Shown one piece after another: positions 34,861-45,599 of a stretch of 64,000 nt of DNA. The DNA comes from Ascaphus truei. Its lineage: Eukaryota > Chordata > Amphibia > Anura > Ascaphidae. The position numbers and the translations under genes were made by a program. The notes below the pieces were generated by a model. The model did no database searches, was not told the origin of the DNA, and saw only the letters and a program-made list of their open reading frames with translations. The stretch covers positions 113,886 through 177,885 of the forward strand of contig WSYH01000665.1 in the NCBI GenBank assembly GCA_036426205.1. The letters run 5' to 3'. Position 1 is the first letter of the stretch. Each line of letters begins with the position of its first letter.

Positions 34861-34867
34861 GGGCTTA

Positions 34868-35135
34868 TACTGTCCCGGCACAGCTTATTCTAACTAAAGA
34901 CGCGAGCTGGCTGGGACAGCAGCGGGCTAGCAGCGGGTCTATTCTCCTGTTTGAAACCGGAGTTTCCCGCGCTTCAATAGATAAGCGCTATGGCGCTTAC
35001 TATTGAAAGCGCCCAAGGTGCAGGAAAAACCGGCCGAAACCAAGCCAGGTTTCGGCCGGAGACAGCCGCGCGGCGCATGCGTTTTTTTTAAAACGCGGTG
35101 CTGGCCGTGTTAGAATAAACTTGGTCGCCACTGTA
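34868..35135. mobile_element. TA-target TIR element
   Basis: Ends TACTGTCCCGGCACAGCTTA and, from the right, TACAGTGGCGACCAAGTTTA, both continuing TTCTAAC. CpG-rich interior with subterminal palindromes (ggaaaaaccggccgaaacc against ggtttcggccg; cgcttcaatagataagcgct). 268 bp, non-coding. Same end type as the elements at 36,215, 38,308 and 43,750. Confidence 0.75.
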
Positions 35136-36214
35136 TGTATTGTTTGTTATATGTATTGGGTACTGTAAGTGGGGTATGTATGTATATATGTATATCTTTA
35201 GGGGGTGGGAGAGGTTGTATTTATTGGAGGGTGGGGATTTTTGTGTATGTATTTGGGGGTGAGAAGCTTATTGGTATATAGTTTTTGGGGGGAATTGTGT
35301 GAGGGGGAGGGAATGAGTGAGCATGGGGTAATTGATGGAGGGAGAGGAGAGAGGGGGTGAGTGAGGAAAAGAGGGAGTAAGAGTGAGACGCAGGGAAGAG
35401 AAATACATATGAGGCGGAGGTGCAGGGATTGAGTGAGCGTGGGGTAATTGATGGAGGGAGGGAGGGAGAGTGAGAGGTGAGACGGAGAGAAATATATGGG
35501 AAGAGGGAGGGAAATAGAGGGGGCACGCAAGGTGTGTAATGGGGCTCGCAACACTGCCGACAGGGGGGGTGGGATAAATCTGGGCCCCGGGAAATCTGTC
35601 TGTGCCCTGCAAGGGAGTGTTGAATGATAGTATAGAGCAAAGTTACATCCATGGATTCCCTGATGTAGTTTTGTTTCCAGAATACATTCCAAAGTTGATT
35701 AATTCAATCCCCTCTACCCAAAATATTGGGAGCGGGGAGAGACCTTGCCAGGGGCTGTAGAAAGTGATCCACGTATGATTTTCTAGTTCTTTGAATTCAT
35801 TAATTTGCTAATCTGTCTTCTCTTTTTTCCTTCATTATTCTTTACCCCCCTTTATTTCCCTCTCCTTTACTTCTTTTTTTCTCATTGTCTTTGTTAATTG
35901 CTGTGTCATATTCTCAAGATGGTTTTCTTCTTAGACTTTTGTATATTTATTGTTTCATAATTATACATTTTCTGTTTGTCTATGGTATTTTTTGGGAACA
36001 TGAGCTGAACCATCGCAGTTATTTGGTCCCCAGCAGGGAATATTCCTACCTCACTGTTTGTGATTGTGGTAAGTAATGGTTTCTGATTGTTTCTGAATAC
36101 CGTGATAACACAAATGTCAAACCGAACGGTGGGTTAATGCCAAAACGTTCGATATGGCAGTGATTGTATCGAAGCTTCTAGAATAGGCCCCTCAGCTGCT
36201 TCCCTTTTCTGTGA
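35136..36214. other. G-rich low-complexity then unassigned stretch
   Basis: 35,200-35,560 is G- and A-rich with two copies of gagtgagc(a/g)tggggtaattga about 120 bp apart. Its long minus-strand frames are artefacts. From 35,561 to 36,214 there is no recognised gene. Confidence 0.6.
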
Positions 36215-36615
36215 TACTGCACCGACACACTTTATTCGAGCAAATACCCAGTATGTACCTGGCAGATACCTGGAATGCGCCGCTCCTCACCTCTGACAAG
36301 CCCCGTTGCGTTTGCCTTCCCAGCCTGGGTTCATGCCTGGCTGACGGGCGGCTGATCTGTTAAATGATAATGATTAGGATTTAATAGGCTGCAATGCTTC
36401 GCGTGTCTACCAGATGGCATAAATTCATGAATTGTAATGCAGTATATATATATATACTGTGCAGTATTGCAGCCAGTGGGAATAAAATGCTTCAATCCCT
36501 GCCTGGAAAATAACCCAATATACTCGGGCAGAAAACAGTCACAAACCTCAATACACCCGGGTATACCCGAATTCGTGGGACTAGCCGAGCTCAAATAAAG
36601 TGTGTCGCCAGTGTA
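36215..36615. mobile_element. TA-target TIR element beside the IGHV gene
   Basis: Ends are TACTGCACCGACACACTTTA then TTCGAGC on the left, and from the right TACACTGGCGACACACTTTA then TTTGAGC. 401 bp, with an internal (TA)n hairpin near 36,441-36,462. No ORF. It ends 95 bp from the nonamer of the V-gene recombination signal. Confidence 0.85.
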
Positions 36616-36710
36616 CATTAACTGCAGCTTTATCCCCAGTTTGGGAGACAGATAAATCTAATCACAAGGTTTTGCTACCCTCTAGTGGTGAGAGGGTGTT
36701 AGTTGTTGAA

Positions 36711-36749
36711 GGTTTTTGTATGGAAGGTCTGTGAGATATTGTCACTGTG
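36711..36749 (-). promoter_or_regulatory. V(D)J recombination signal sequence, 23-bp spacer
   Basis: On the minus strand the V exon is followed immediately by the consensus heptamer CACAGTG (36,749-36,743), a spacer of exactly 23 bp (36,742-36,720) and the nonamer ACAAAAACC (36,719-36,711), identical to the common consensus. A 23-bp spacer next to a V segment is the heavy-chain arrangement, pairing with 12-bp-spacer D signals. It is the target of RAG1/RAG2. Confidence 0.97.
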
Positions 36750-37313
36750 TGTATCTCGCACAGTAATACATGGCCGTGTCTTCTGGTTTCACTGCAGTGA
36801 GTTTGAAATACAGTTCTCCTTTATTGGTGTCTCTTGTCAGTGTCACACGTCCCTGCACAGACTGGGCATAGCGTGTATCAGCATTGTGCCATATTACTCC
36901 CAACCACTCCAGCCCTCTCCCTGCTGGCTGTCGGACCCAGCTCACTCCAGGCATGTTGGTGCTGTCAGTGAGGGAGGCACCGGTCACTTTACAGGTCACT
37001 GTCAGAGTCTCTGCTGGCTTCACAACCCCAGGACCAGACTCCACCAGGGAGATTTGGGAGGTGACTCCTGCAAACAGAGAGGGAAATGTTACAGAGATCC
37101 AGCTGTGTTACTGTGATCTTACTCACAGACTTCAGACTGAGCCCCTGAAAGAGACACACACAGTGACACATAAGGACACTTCTACACACGTGTCACCTCA
37201 GGGACATTAATCATGTAAATTACATGTTATCCTGATATTGTGTGAAATGTCTCCTGTGACATGTTACCTGTTAAACATGACACTAATAATCCCAGCCTGA
37301 GAAAAGTCTCCAT
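36750..37313 (-). CDS. IGHV: Immunoglobulin heavy-chain variable gene (IGHV), germline, apparently functional
   Basis: Two exons on the minus strand. The leader exon, 37,313-37,268 (46 bp), starts with ATG and encodes METFLRLGLLVSCLT, ending in phase 1 at G|GTAACA. The 200-bp intron ends TTTGCAG. The V exon, 37,067-36,750 (318 bp), completes a Gly codon and reads on without stops. Visible are QISLVESGPGVVKP of framework 1, LTVTC with the first conserved Cys, SWVRQPAGRGLEWLG with the conserved Trp, and EDTAMYYCAR with the second Cys. CDR1 is 12 residues by standard numbering, CDR2 seven. The exon abuts a canonical recombination signal. This is the antigen-binding V domain of a B-cell receptor heavy chain after rearrangement. 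Sequence style fits amphibian VH. I see no inactivating change, but expression cannot be judged from germline sequence. Confidence 0.96.
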
Positions 37314-37417
37314 ATCTGCAGAGTTTGGGGGTAGTGTGGGAGTGTCAGGGGGTGACCGGCTCCTGCAGGGGACAGAGTCACTTCCTCTGCTTTATCTGGG
37401 ACTCGGGGACAGAGACA

Positions 37418-37452
37418 CTTATACACAGGACATGTGGTTACTTTATTTGCAT
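37418..37452 (-). promoter_or_regulatory. IGHV promoter: octamer and TATA box
   Basis: The perfect octamer ATGCAAAT in the sense orientation of the gene lies at 37,452-37,445. A TATA-like TATAAG follows 21 bp downstream at 37,423-37,418. The leader ATG is 104 bp further. In known VH genes this octamer binds Oct-1/Oct-2 with OCA-B and gives B-cell activity. The heptamer often found upstream of VH octamers is not obvious. Confidence 0.9.
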
Positions 37453-38307
37453 ATTGTCCTAATTATAGATATAACCAACGTGCACATCTGTCTTTAACCG
37501 TATATACATATATAAAGCTCATTACAGGGAAATACATTTAACAAATAATATTTTCACGATATTCATGCAGTTACCAATGTCTTTATAATATTACAGAAAA
37601 CTTGATAACAGTTTGCTAGTCAGAGTATTGTTAAGTAACTTTCTACACTGTTACCTGGAAAACAGACATTTATAAATATTATAATGTAGAGTATTTGATA
37701 ATTGCATTAGAAGCAGAATTACAAGATTGTAAAACTTACGATGATCCAATAACATCTTCCTGTGATAAATACTGGCACATAAAACAGCACCAGATTTATT
37801 CATGGGAAACATGCATATGCTTATTCCCTCACTAGAAGGAAAGTGACGTAATGACAGTGACCTGTTTAATAGATTAAATGGCGCTGACTAAAACCTTTTA
37901 CTAAAATAAATAGAACATTTCCATTGCAAACAAAAGCTTTGAAGGACTTTAAAATCTTTAGCTAATGTATTTGGGTGATCAGACTGTTTGTCAGAGCTCA
38001 GACGCAGGTAACATGTTAGCTTTATTCTGTCTCTTCTATTTATAGTAATTATGACGCTGTCATTACTCAGATAAACAATAACTGATCTGCTGAATCCAGT
38101 GTTCCCGACAATAAATCTCACATATTCATGTTCACAGGATACAAATAAGTGAGACAGGTGCATTATGGGGGATTTGATCTTTATTCTGGATCCAGGCTCA
38201 CTTGTAGCATGTGAGAAGATCCATGTAAACTCATCCCCTTTTTAAAGCACACAAAGGCCTTCTATTTTCTTCAACTTTATTGAGTGGGGTTAACAGAAAT
38301 ATTAAAG
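37453..38307. other. IGHV upstream stretch, unassigned
   Basis: AT-rich sequence with no second V exon, octamer or recombination signal recognised. Short frames only. Confidence 0.5.
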
Positions 38308-38654
38308 TACAGACGAGACCACGAGTATTCTAAAGCTTGCCTTAAACTAGCTTGGTTACATTCTGGGTATGTGCTCGGTGTAACCTGGCTTGTTTAAGGC
38401 AATTTTAAGGCATTTCTGCGTTGACTAATGACCCATAGGATTAACACAGCATGGGTCCCTGGCAGTCCCATTCAGTTTGAATGGGACTGCCAGGGACCCC
38501 CGCTGTTAATCTGATGGGCCATTAAACAATGCAGAAATGCTGGGTCTAGTTTAAGGCAAGTTTAAGGCATGTATCCAGCATGTGCTTGGGTGTACCTGGG
38601 TCTTTTGGGCGATTGCCACTGGTTTATGTTAGAATAACCGTGGGCACTACAGTA
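38308..38654. mobile_element. Palindromic TA-target TIR element
   Basis: Ends TACAGACGAGACCACGAGTA and, from the right, TACTGTAGTGCCCACGGTTA, both continuing TTCTAA. The centre is a strong hairpin: ctggcagtcccattcagttt against gaatgggactgccag, inside gacccataggattaacacagc versus gctgttaatctgatgggcc. No ORF. It shares its core with elements at 22.9, 48.4 and 49.8 kb. The DNA from 38,655 to 39,242 is unassigned. Confidence 0.85.
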
Positions 38655-39247
38655 CTTGCATGTAGTTTGTGGTACGAAATGTCTCTTGTGAGGAGAAGTA
38701 TCCTATTTGAAATGTAGTGGCTTTTTTATCAGGGGAAGGTAAAAAGGAATCCCATTCTGAGAGAGCAGTGGAAGGTGTGTCTATTTCCTTTGTCTGCTGT
38801 TGAAAAGAGAGAGAGCACATTACCCTTTCCAGACAGGAACAAGCGAAGGGGCAAAACAATATACAGAGAAGGGCAGGGGGAGAGGGCTAAACAATCTCAA
38901 ACTATGAGCAATGGGAGGTTGCCAGGGCAACTGACTAATGGCTGTGGAAAAGGTGATATGTAACAACTATGTTGCTATTTCGCTGCGGCACTGGCTGCTT
39001 GAACAGGGAACCATGAAACCTACCCTGGTGAGAGCTGTAAGCCTGTGAGCACAAAAAGTACATCGAAAATAAACAATCCTGTTCCAGGACAATCTTTCTT
39101 ATGGCCAATTACACACAAGTTGGTCAAACCTAAATTTAAATTTCCCTTTCTTCCCGTTTGTTTACTTGGAATATTTTCTTTTGGATGAAAACAGCCCCAG
39201 GAACAATGAGGTTCCAGCCTGTCTGGCAGCAAAAGGGTTACACTGGT

Positions 39248-39772
39248 TGTTAGGTTAAAAATTGTATCTGTCAGTTTTGTTCCCTTCAGGGACTGAAAAG
39301 GTTAAAGCAATGTGTGTCAGTTTTATTCTGCTCAGGGATTTAAATATTGACATATTTTAGCTTCTATTTTAGACCAGTTGTCTCAGCATGTCATCTACAC
39401 AAGAAGTAAGACCACCAAGCCTTATATGACCACATTAAATAGCTGTTGCTCAGCAGTAAAATGTTTTACAGAAAAGGCATTTTAAAGGTTAAATGTAAAT
39501 TTAGATGTGTGATCTATATATGGGAACTCAGTTTGTAACAGATGTAATGAACTGACAATGGCTTTATGTATAAAAGACCGCTCCGTCCACATATTAAATC
39601 AGTTGTAAGAAACCAATACCCCTTGTGTTCCTATCTTCTTGCACTCCGGGCTCGTAACAATCACATCTGAGACCAGAAGCATATACCAGTGCCGTGAGGA
39701 AAAGCTCCCCGGGTCGAGTTTGTGTGTGTAAAGTTACCTGCCCCAGGTCTGATCAGGAAAATAGACCTATCA
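39248..39772 (+). repeat. 5' LTR of the endogenous retrovirus
   Basis: 525 bp, beginning TGTTAGG and ending CCTATCA. A TATAAAA box is at 39,569-39,575. By eye it differs from the 3' LTR at roughly two to three dozen positions, so the insertion is not recent. Confidence 0.9.
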
Positions 39773-42714
39773 ATTTGGTGTCAGAAAAGTGGGAATTGCA
39801 CAGAAAAAGGTGAGTAAAATGTATTTTATGGTTTCTCACCTTTTCTCTGCGAATCTAAAGAATCTTAATTTTATAGGGCAGAAGAATCGAGGGTTTAAGT
39901 CCCTGATTTATATAACAAAGGGTTGGAGTCCCCGTTGTTTAATTGAAATGGACTGTATATGGTGTCTCAGATATGATGGTAATTTAGGTTAAGATAAGAT
40001 AAGAATTATTTAAGTTAAGATAAAAATTACATATTATTACATACGCATAAAATGTTAAGATTTCTTTTCTGTATAAATTTATTATGGCCAGGTCTGGAGG
40101 TAAGCCAAGTATAAAACTAACCTTATTGTATGTTGTTAAGATACAATTCCTTTATAAGTTGTTTATGGGATTATAGGTATATGAAGAAATGTACTGTAGA
40201 ATGAGTTAAAAATAACCCTTATGGATGGAAAGTGTTGCTAACTGAAATTTTTACCATTTTTTAAATGTATATCTATCCCCTGCCCCTATGGTATCGGGAC
40301 AAATATTTCCACCATATGTTGCCCCCATTTACCCCAGTGTCCCCATTCTCAAACCCCCTCAGCCCCTTAACCCATTTTGGGTCACAGGCACTGAGGCATT
40401 CTTAAACTAAGAAGTTTTTATGACTTCACTACGAACCCGACTGAACAGCCCCTAAAACCACTCACTATTGAAATGCCTTTTACGCAGAGGAGATGGACCC
40501 TAGGCAGAATTAACCTCTGTCAGGGACTGTTCACGGGACGGGGAACAGACCAGGGCATGAATGCAGTGTGGCACAGGGATATACAGGTTCCTCAATTAAG
40601 ACTCAGGCACAGCAACAAAGCTGGGAAGATAGAGTATTTTTCTCTTGACAGTCTGTCCCCCTAAGTTAGGCAAAAAGTTATGTTGAAGAAAAGGAGAGTG
40701 TTGGGGAAATAAGATAACTCCAAATTACATTAATTACAAGGAAAATGAAGGGACTGTATCTATGTATTAAGTCAGCTGTCCCTCTCCTCCCTGCATGTAT
40801 AGCAGCTGTAGCCCCCATCTGTTTTTCACCAGTTATTTTTTCACAAGGCATAGGAATGTTGTAGACAAAGATCGTGAAGAAGAAAAATAAAAGAGACGAG
40901 AATTGGACAAGTTACAGAAATTGTTTTCTTTCTGTTAAAATGTTGTTAGTAAATCAGCAGGGCTCCTAGGAGAGACAAAAGCAGAAAATATAATTTTTCC
41001 AATCTAATGTTAAACAGTGCAACCCGAATTATTTGTGCCACATTAACCGAGTATGAGTGTATATTAAGTTGAATTAGTAATATTTTCCCGTCTGGATTGA
41101 AAAGTTCAAGGAGTCTTATGTATTGCAAAGTTGAGTGGAAACCAAGATTATAACAGGTATAGGTTTCTTTTTCCCTCAGAATGTTTTATTACATTTTTAA
41201 GTATAAATATGGTAAAAAGGTTGATTAATTGAGTAATCCTTGTGTGTGTGCTTGTTAGAATCTGAGTGAATTCTATCCATGTGAAAGTTTTAAGTTCATT
41301 GAATAATAAGAATACCGGTTTATTGTATGTATACAAAGGGACTTGCAAGTGCTTCTAAATTAAGAATATAATTAATTGCTCATGTTGAAATGTAATTTTT
41401 AAAGGTGTACACCCCCACTATAATATAAACTAATTAACACTGGTCAGAGGAGAGTTTGGGTATCTGTGGAAAAAAAGAAGCATAAAGAAAGGACGTATTA
41501 CAGTCCGGTCACTGGAATAATAAGGATGTTTATCGTACTGGCCAGGCGATTTGTTTCCTTAATCAGAATTACAATTCTTTTTCTCTAAATTTCTACAGAT
41601 AAAATCAGGTGAATATCTTATATAGAAATAACAGACAGAATATATTCTAGACACAAACCTAACTAGAAGCTCAGCATTTTAAAATTAGTTCTAAAGAAAA
41701 GTGAATTATGATATGGGGAAAGAGAATGATATCTTTATTAATTTAGTTTGCAGGATCAAACTGTTTTGTTTTCCTTTTTATTAGAATAGGTGAGAAAATA
41801 TGTGTTTTTGTTGTTTTTGTAAAAGCTGGTTGAATGTGTGAGAGAAGTGTAAAATTATGTTTGTTTTGTGTCCGTGCTCTGTGTTCTTTTTGGTTTAACC
41901 AGTAACTATAAACTGTTTAAAGTATATGCTAAGCCTATAATTTTTTGTTTAACAAAAATCCAGTTTTAATGTTTGAATACCAGTAAAAAGTTATCATGTA
42001 TCGGGCTGTGTGAGGAGGTTCATATTTTGAGCTGTTCCAAATTGTATTGCAGTGTATGTTAAACTTCAGTAATTTACAGTTTTTATTTTTTTCTGTTCTG
42101 AGGTTTTGGCAGGATGCCCAGAAAGTTATTTCAGCTTGTTTTATGACTGGAGATGGACAGACAGTTGTAAACTGACTAATGTAGAGTTCAAATGAACAGA
42201 GAACAGAAACCTAGAATGGGCACTCTATTCACCTGGTAGGTGGGTAATGAAGGGGTTAAAACGTAAATCTTTATTATCTGTGTAAAATAATGGGGATTAA
42301 AACTAGTGTTAAATGCTCAGATCCTATAGTATGAACACTTAATGCAATGTTCTGGATCACTGATGAACTGCATAGAATCACTAAACTAGTGTCTTGCAGT
42401 GTGAACAAGTGGATAAAGTAACCACTAGTCCAATGTAACCAGAACAACTCTAAAACTATGGGGCTGACGTACGTATAAGTGTGCAGACCCTGAAATAGCA
42501 ATAAAACAACGAACAAGGAAAATTGACACTAGACAGGTCTGCCAGTGTACTAGAGGGCACAAAGGGTGGCTGAATGGTGTAGGGTCCTACCTATCCACTA
42601 ATGTATGAACACGCTGCACTCGCTAGCAGACACTGCCACCAGTTGACTCGCAAGTAGGCGATGAGTCATGCGCGTGCAAACGTATGCCAACGCGCACTTA
42701 TCGCGTTGCCACGC

Positions 42715-44231
42715 TGTCAAGAGAGAGGGGATTTGGCCCGGGATTAAAGGGGTTACACCCCATTTGGCCACCCTCTACTCTCACCTGGGAAGCAAGGGGT
42801 TAACTGGACTGGGGTCCAGTAATGTGGTTTTGCCTTGCTTCAGCCATTCAACTGTTTATTCCCCTGTATAAATGTATTGTTTCTGTGACAGTGTCTGCAC
42901 CACACACACTGGGGCTTAAGGGGTTAATGAGCTACAGTTTAGGAAAATACAAATGTGGTGTGTCTTTTCAGAAATATCTGGGCTTCAAAAGGCTTGATTG
43001 AAGTGGGTGTGAAAAGTACAGAGGTTTTTTTTAGTGTACCGTATGTTAATACCTAATTTGCAGGCCAAGGGTATATTGCTGGGAGACAGCTAGGACAGGA
43101 GGTCTGGGGCATTGGGTGTGAAATATAGCACCAGTGACAAATGTTCACTACCCACAGCCTGCTTCAAAGGATTTCTTGATGGGGCCAGGGGTGCGGTTAC
43201 CCAAGGAGATATCAGAATGAGTGACCTTATTAAATAGAAGAATATTATGAGATGTCCTCGGCTGAACATGCTAAGAGTTACATATGTGTAACCGGGGGAC
43301 CGAGCCGCAAATAATGATTACAGACACATGATGTCTCGCCGATACTAAGAGACAGATATAAATATCTCTCTTAATTTTAATATTACACTTAGTCTTATTG
43401 GGAGCGTCATGCATGCCGGAATGTATTAATATGTCTCACGTGCCAGTAAGTACTACTGAACTGAATTTATGAAGTTATTTAGATAGGAAAAACAGTTTTT
43501 AAACGTCCTTGGGTGGGAGGAGTTTTACTCTGAGGAAAACTGTCAACCTCACCAATGATTTATGAGAGGGGCTGGGTTTAGGTTGTGTTCAATGGGAAAT
43601 AATGGTATAAGAACCAGGCTCAGCCTATGGCTATTGTCTTTTCGTGTCTTGGTGATTTTTGAAGATTGCTGTATGAACTGCCAGTCCAGAATTATGACTG
43701 TTTCATCCTTTCCATCTTAAGTGAGTGTCCATATTTTGTCTGTTATTGGTACTGCTGCGGCCGAGTTTATTCGAGCATTTGCCTGTTCTCGGCCGCAGCA
43801 GTAACCTGGCGCGCGCCGGAGGGTGCCGGGCGCGCGCCGAAGCAGCGGAAGAGCGCCCTCCGATCGGGGCGCTCTCCCTCCCGCTGCCGGGTCCGCCGGG
43901 TCCCCCGGAACCCCCTGCCGCCGTCCCCCACATCGCGGGACACCAGGGCTCCCTCGGGGAGCCCTGGACGCGCGTGCAGGGGGCGCTGGCACCCGATGAC
44001 GCGTGACCGCGCATCGGTGACGCGCGGCACGCCGAGGGAGTGGGGCTAGCAAGCCGGGGCATCCCCCGGCTTGCGGAACTAGCCCTGCTCGGATTAAGTG
44101 TGTCGGTAGTGTATATCCCGTGTATTCACAAGGAATAAATTATATTTGATCATATCTAAGTCTCGTTCAGTTCAACCCAGTTATATATTTGGTGTGTATT
44201 ATTAATAGCCTGTCACAAAGCTCCCGTCACA
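42715..44231 (+). mobile_element. Solo LTR, family B (copy B3), inside the provirus
   Basis: It begins TGTCAAGAGA and ends CCCGTCACA, with a perfect CACGC duplication at 42,710-42,714 and 44,232-44,236. Near its 3' end ggaataaattatatttgatc and gttcagttcaacccag resemble the ends of B1 and B2. It carries the TIR element at 43,750-44,113. Because it lies between the proviral LTRs it is younger than the provirus. Confidence 0.8.
43750..44113. mobile_element. CpG-rich TA-target TIR element nested in LTR B3
   Basis: Ends TACTGCTGCGGCCGAGTTTA and, from the right, TACACTACCGACACACTTAA, both continuing into TTCGAGC/TCCGAGC. Subterminal hairpins are strong: ctgctgcggccgag with ctcggccgcagcag at the left, caagccgggg with ccccggcttg at the right. 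The centre is very GC-rich and gives chance frames on both strands, none coding. Confidence 0.8.
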
Positions 44232-44765
44232 CACGCTTCCTCAAGACAAATACAAGGAGGAGGGTTCTATATGGAATTATTTTTCTGCAAAGTTGATCAA
44301 ATATTTAATATTTCATCATTTTTAACAATCTTTTTCTCTCAAATGTGTTCCACCTTTAAATCTGTGTCTATAGGTTTTTAATGCTACAGGTTGTTCTTTT
44401 CGCAAACCAGATGTAATTTTGTGTTTTAAAAGTTTCTGTCAGAAGACTATAGCAGATTATCTTTATATTCAGTAAGGTTTTGGGATTTTTTAATGTAAAT
44501 TTGATACCCAAAAGTTTCAGGTTAGTTTTGCTATACATCAAGCAATTAAGGTATGTTTTAAATACTGTTATCCTTTGTGTGATATTGTTCACATGTAATA
44601 AGATGTGAACAAGAGGAGGTGTATTATTGCTGTCTTGTCTAACAGAAATATTTTTTTCTCATGGGTAGACCAATGGACACCCCAGGTACTTAATGTTGAA
44701 TGATTATGCTCCAAACAGATGATTTTAATCAGTGTATATTGTGTGAAACTAATGCAATTGTTTGA

Positions 44766-44972
44766 GTGTCTCATGTCCAGGTGCAGTCTTTCCAATTAGA
44801 TGAAGATAAAGGGGACTGGCTCAAGCATATTCTACACAAAAGCGCTTTTCATCTAAAATGGAGAAATCCATTCCAGATTCTACCCCGTCAGAGTATTTTT
44901 CCTGGATCCATGTTACACAAATGCACCCACAGTCGCTTCAAATTAAACCTCAACACAGAAGGGAAGGCCTAA
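44766..44972 (+). pseudogene. Possible retroviral integrase C-terminal remnant
   Basis: A 68-codon frame upstream of the env remnant has a basic, aromatic stretch with the order HLKWRNPFQILP and later HKCTHSRFKLN, resembling the end of retroviral pol (integrase C-terminal domain). Its position, before env and after the missing gag-pol, fits. There is no catalytic core, and the match is weak. Confidence 0.35.
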
Positions 44973-45599
44973 AGACACAGCTATTTTCAGTTGGTGTTTT
45001 GGGTCGTAATAAAACCCAGCACTAACCAAAGAAGGAAAAAAAGTTCATAGGCAGAAATCCGGACTTTGAACGTTTTAATAATTTTTTTACAGGTTTTATT
45101 ATTTTAATTACAATGTTTATTCTATTAGGTTTATATAAGTGGTGTCCACATGAAGACGATAGGGTAGTAACAGGAATATTTTGTTTAATAATATTTATTT
45201 TGTTTTATTGTCCTGTGTATAGCATATATGCACACCTTTTGTTATATAATGGAATCCTGGTAAACAAAGTCCACATCTTATGTGCAATGTAACCCAATGT
45301 ACTATCCATACCCAATAGGTTGCACCCCAGGAACGCGAGAGTTATAGTTAAACCCTTGGAAAAGGACAATAAGTTATAAGATATTTGTAGAACTATATAT
45401 ATAAGAAATTGGTTACGAAGGGAGTAGAAATACGAGTTTGCCCTAGGGAAGTTATTGACTCTGTGATAAAAGGATAGATAAAGTATTATCCTGCAACTAG
45501 ACCAGGTTATGTTATTTGGGAAAAGTGGTTATAGTGATTAAAGGTAGAGATGAGGGTTGGGATTTATTGGGACTTGGTGGTTAGATTATTTCGCTGGTA

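Noticed and set aside
35198..35692. 164-codon minus-strand ORF
   Set aside because: G-rich low-complexity DNA with open frames in all three phases.
36989..37189. Minus-strand frame near the V exon as a leader peptide
   Set aside because: It ends at a GT in the wrong phase for the V exon, is not a typical hydrophobic leader, and lies in the intron. The 46-bp exon at 37,313-37,268 fits in length, phase, hydrophobicity and promoter distance.
43666..44062. GC-rich ORFs on both strands
   Set aside because: They lie in a palindromic TIR element; openness reflects high GC and lack of stop codons.
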